Below, piece by piece: positions 5,492-5,699 of a stretch of 5,699 nucleotides of DNA. The translations under genes were made by a program, and so were the position numbers. Origin of the DNA: Phycisphaerales bacterium. GTDB lineage: Bacteria > Planctomycetota > Phycisphaerae > Phycisphaerales > UBA1924. Below the pieces are notes generated by a model, which worked only from the letters and a program-made list of their open reading frames with translations, was not told where the DNA came from and searched no databases. Numbering within the stretch: the stretch's first letter is position 1; every line of letters begins with the position of its first letter. The stretch is from NCBI GenBank assembly GCA_029212425.1, contig JARGNC010000028.1, forward strand, positions 12,285 through 17,983. Direction: 5' to 3'.

Positions 5492-5699
5492 ATGAAGAAG
5501 CACACAGCCGTTCTGGCAAGCGCGATCGCTGCGCTCGCAGGGATTACCACAACAACAACCGCCCAGCATACCCATAACCATAACCACCACGCTACCGAAT
5601 CGGTAACACAAGACCAGAGCAGCAAAGTACGATACGCGACGGAGTCGATTGATGGTCTCGACATCTTCTATCGCGAAGCGGGAACTCCGGGACAGCCGC
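5492..5699 (+). CDS. Secreted alpha/beta-hydrolase-like protein, N-terminal part (3' truncated)
   Basis: The frame is open from the ATG at 5492 to the window end (69 codons). AAGGA at 5481-5485, 6 nt before the ATG, supports the start. Residues 1-24 form a Sec signal peptide: KKH, a hydrophobic core AVLASAIAALAGI (6-18), then a threonine run ending TTA with a probable signal peptidase I cut after Ala24. The predicted mature protein starts QHTHNHNHH, with five histidines in residues 26-33. Residues 46-64 (VRYATESIDGLDIFYREAG) match the first beta hairpin of alpha/beta-hydrolase fold enzymes such as epoxide hydrolases and haloalkane dehalogenases, where the oxyanion-hole HG and nucleophile elbow follow further on. 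Those catalytic parts lie beyond the window, so the fold call is likely but the activity cannot be named. The gene is on the same strand as the AhpD-like gene but separated by a terminator. Confidence 0.72.
   Translation, partial: MKKHTAVLASAIAALAGITTTTTAQHTHNHNHHATESVTQDQSSKVRYATESIDGLDIFYREAGTPGQP

Noticed and set aside
2216..5529. Three copies of GCGATCGC (2216-2223, 5034-5041, 5522-5529), as in the cyanobacterial HIP1 repeat
   Set aside because: All three encode Ala-Ile-Ala in frame with the favoured GCG-ATC codon pair, which is common across these genes, so coding preference explains them; nothing else suggests a cyanobacterium.
1..5699. CRISPR array, tRNA/rRNA, transposase or attachment sites
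   Set aside because: No regularly spaced repeats, cloverleaf-like sequences, terminal inverted repeats or recombinase motifs were seen; the window is nearly all coding with explained gaps.

Overview
The window most resembles a Planctomycetota chromosome, probably class Phycisphaerae. This is inferred from a moderately GC-rich coding style, a PilN-like protein whose N-terminus carries an FLPSDYV-type motif instead of the proteobacterial NLLP form, and a mixed type IV pilus / type II secretion gene set. The taxonomic call is tentative because there is no rRNA or other strong marker.

Positions 1-4587 form a tight same-strand cluster for the inner-membrane platform and motor of a type IV pilus-like (T4P/T2SS superfamily) machine. 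In order they are: the 3' end of pilM (actin-like cytoplasmic ring), pilN (bitopic, cytoplasmic PilM-docking motif), pilO (bitopic, coiled coil plus PilO fold), a bitopic protein with a C-terminal GspC/PilP-like domain, and a complete GspE/PilB-family assembly ATPase with all catalytic motifs. Spacings are short (64 nt, 59 nt, a 4-nt ATGA overlap, 20 nt), so one polycistronic transcript starting upstream of the window is likely. No secretin, PilC/GspF platform protein, retraction ATPase or pilin gene is visible here.

Positions 4588-4826 are a 239-nt, visibly AT-richer intergenic region with no supported gene. It holds four inverted repeats and a weak promoter candidate. It precedes a 182-aa carboxymuconolactone decarboxylase/AhpD-family protein (4827-5375) with the complete E-x11-C-x2-C-x3-H redox site. 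A strong intrinsic terminator follows (5427-5460).

Only 31 nt after the terminator begins a secreted alpha/beta-hydrolase-like protein (5492 to the window end, truncated), with a signal peptide and a histidine-rich predicted mature N-terminus.

Nothing here is clearly a new system. The most interesting points are the lineage-specific features of the pilus platform (a PilP function on a GspC-like bitopic protein, a proline-rich insertion in PilN, a degenerate MshEN-like domain and an odd basic linker in the ATPase) and the regulatory layout around the AhpD-like and hydrolase genes.
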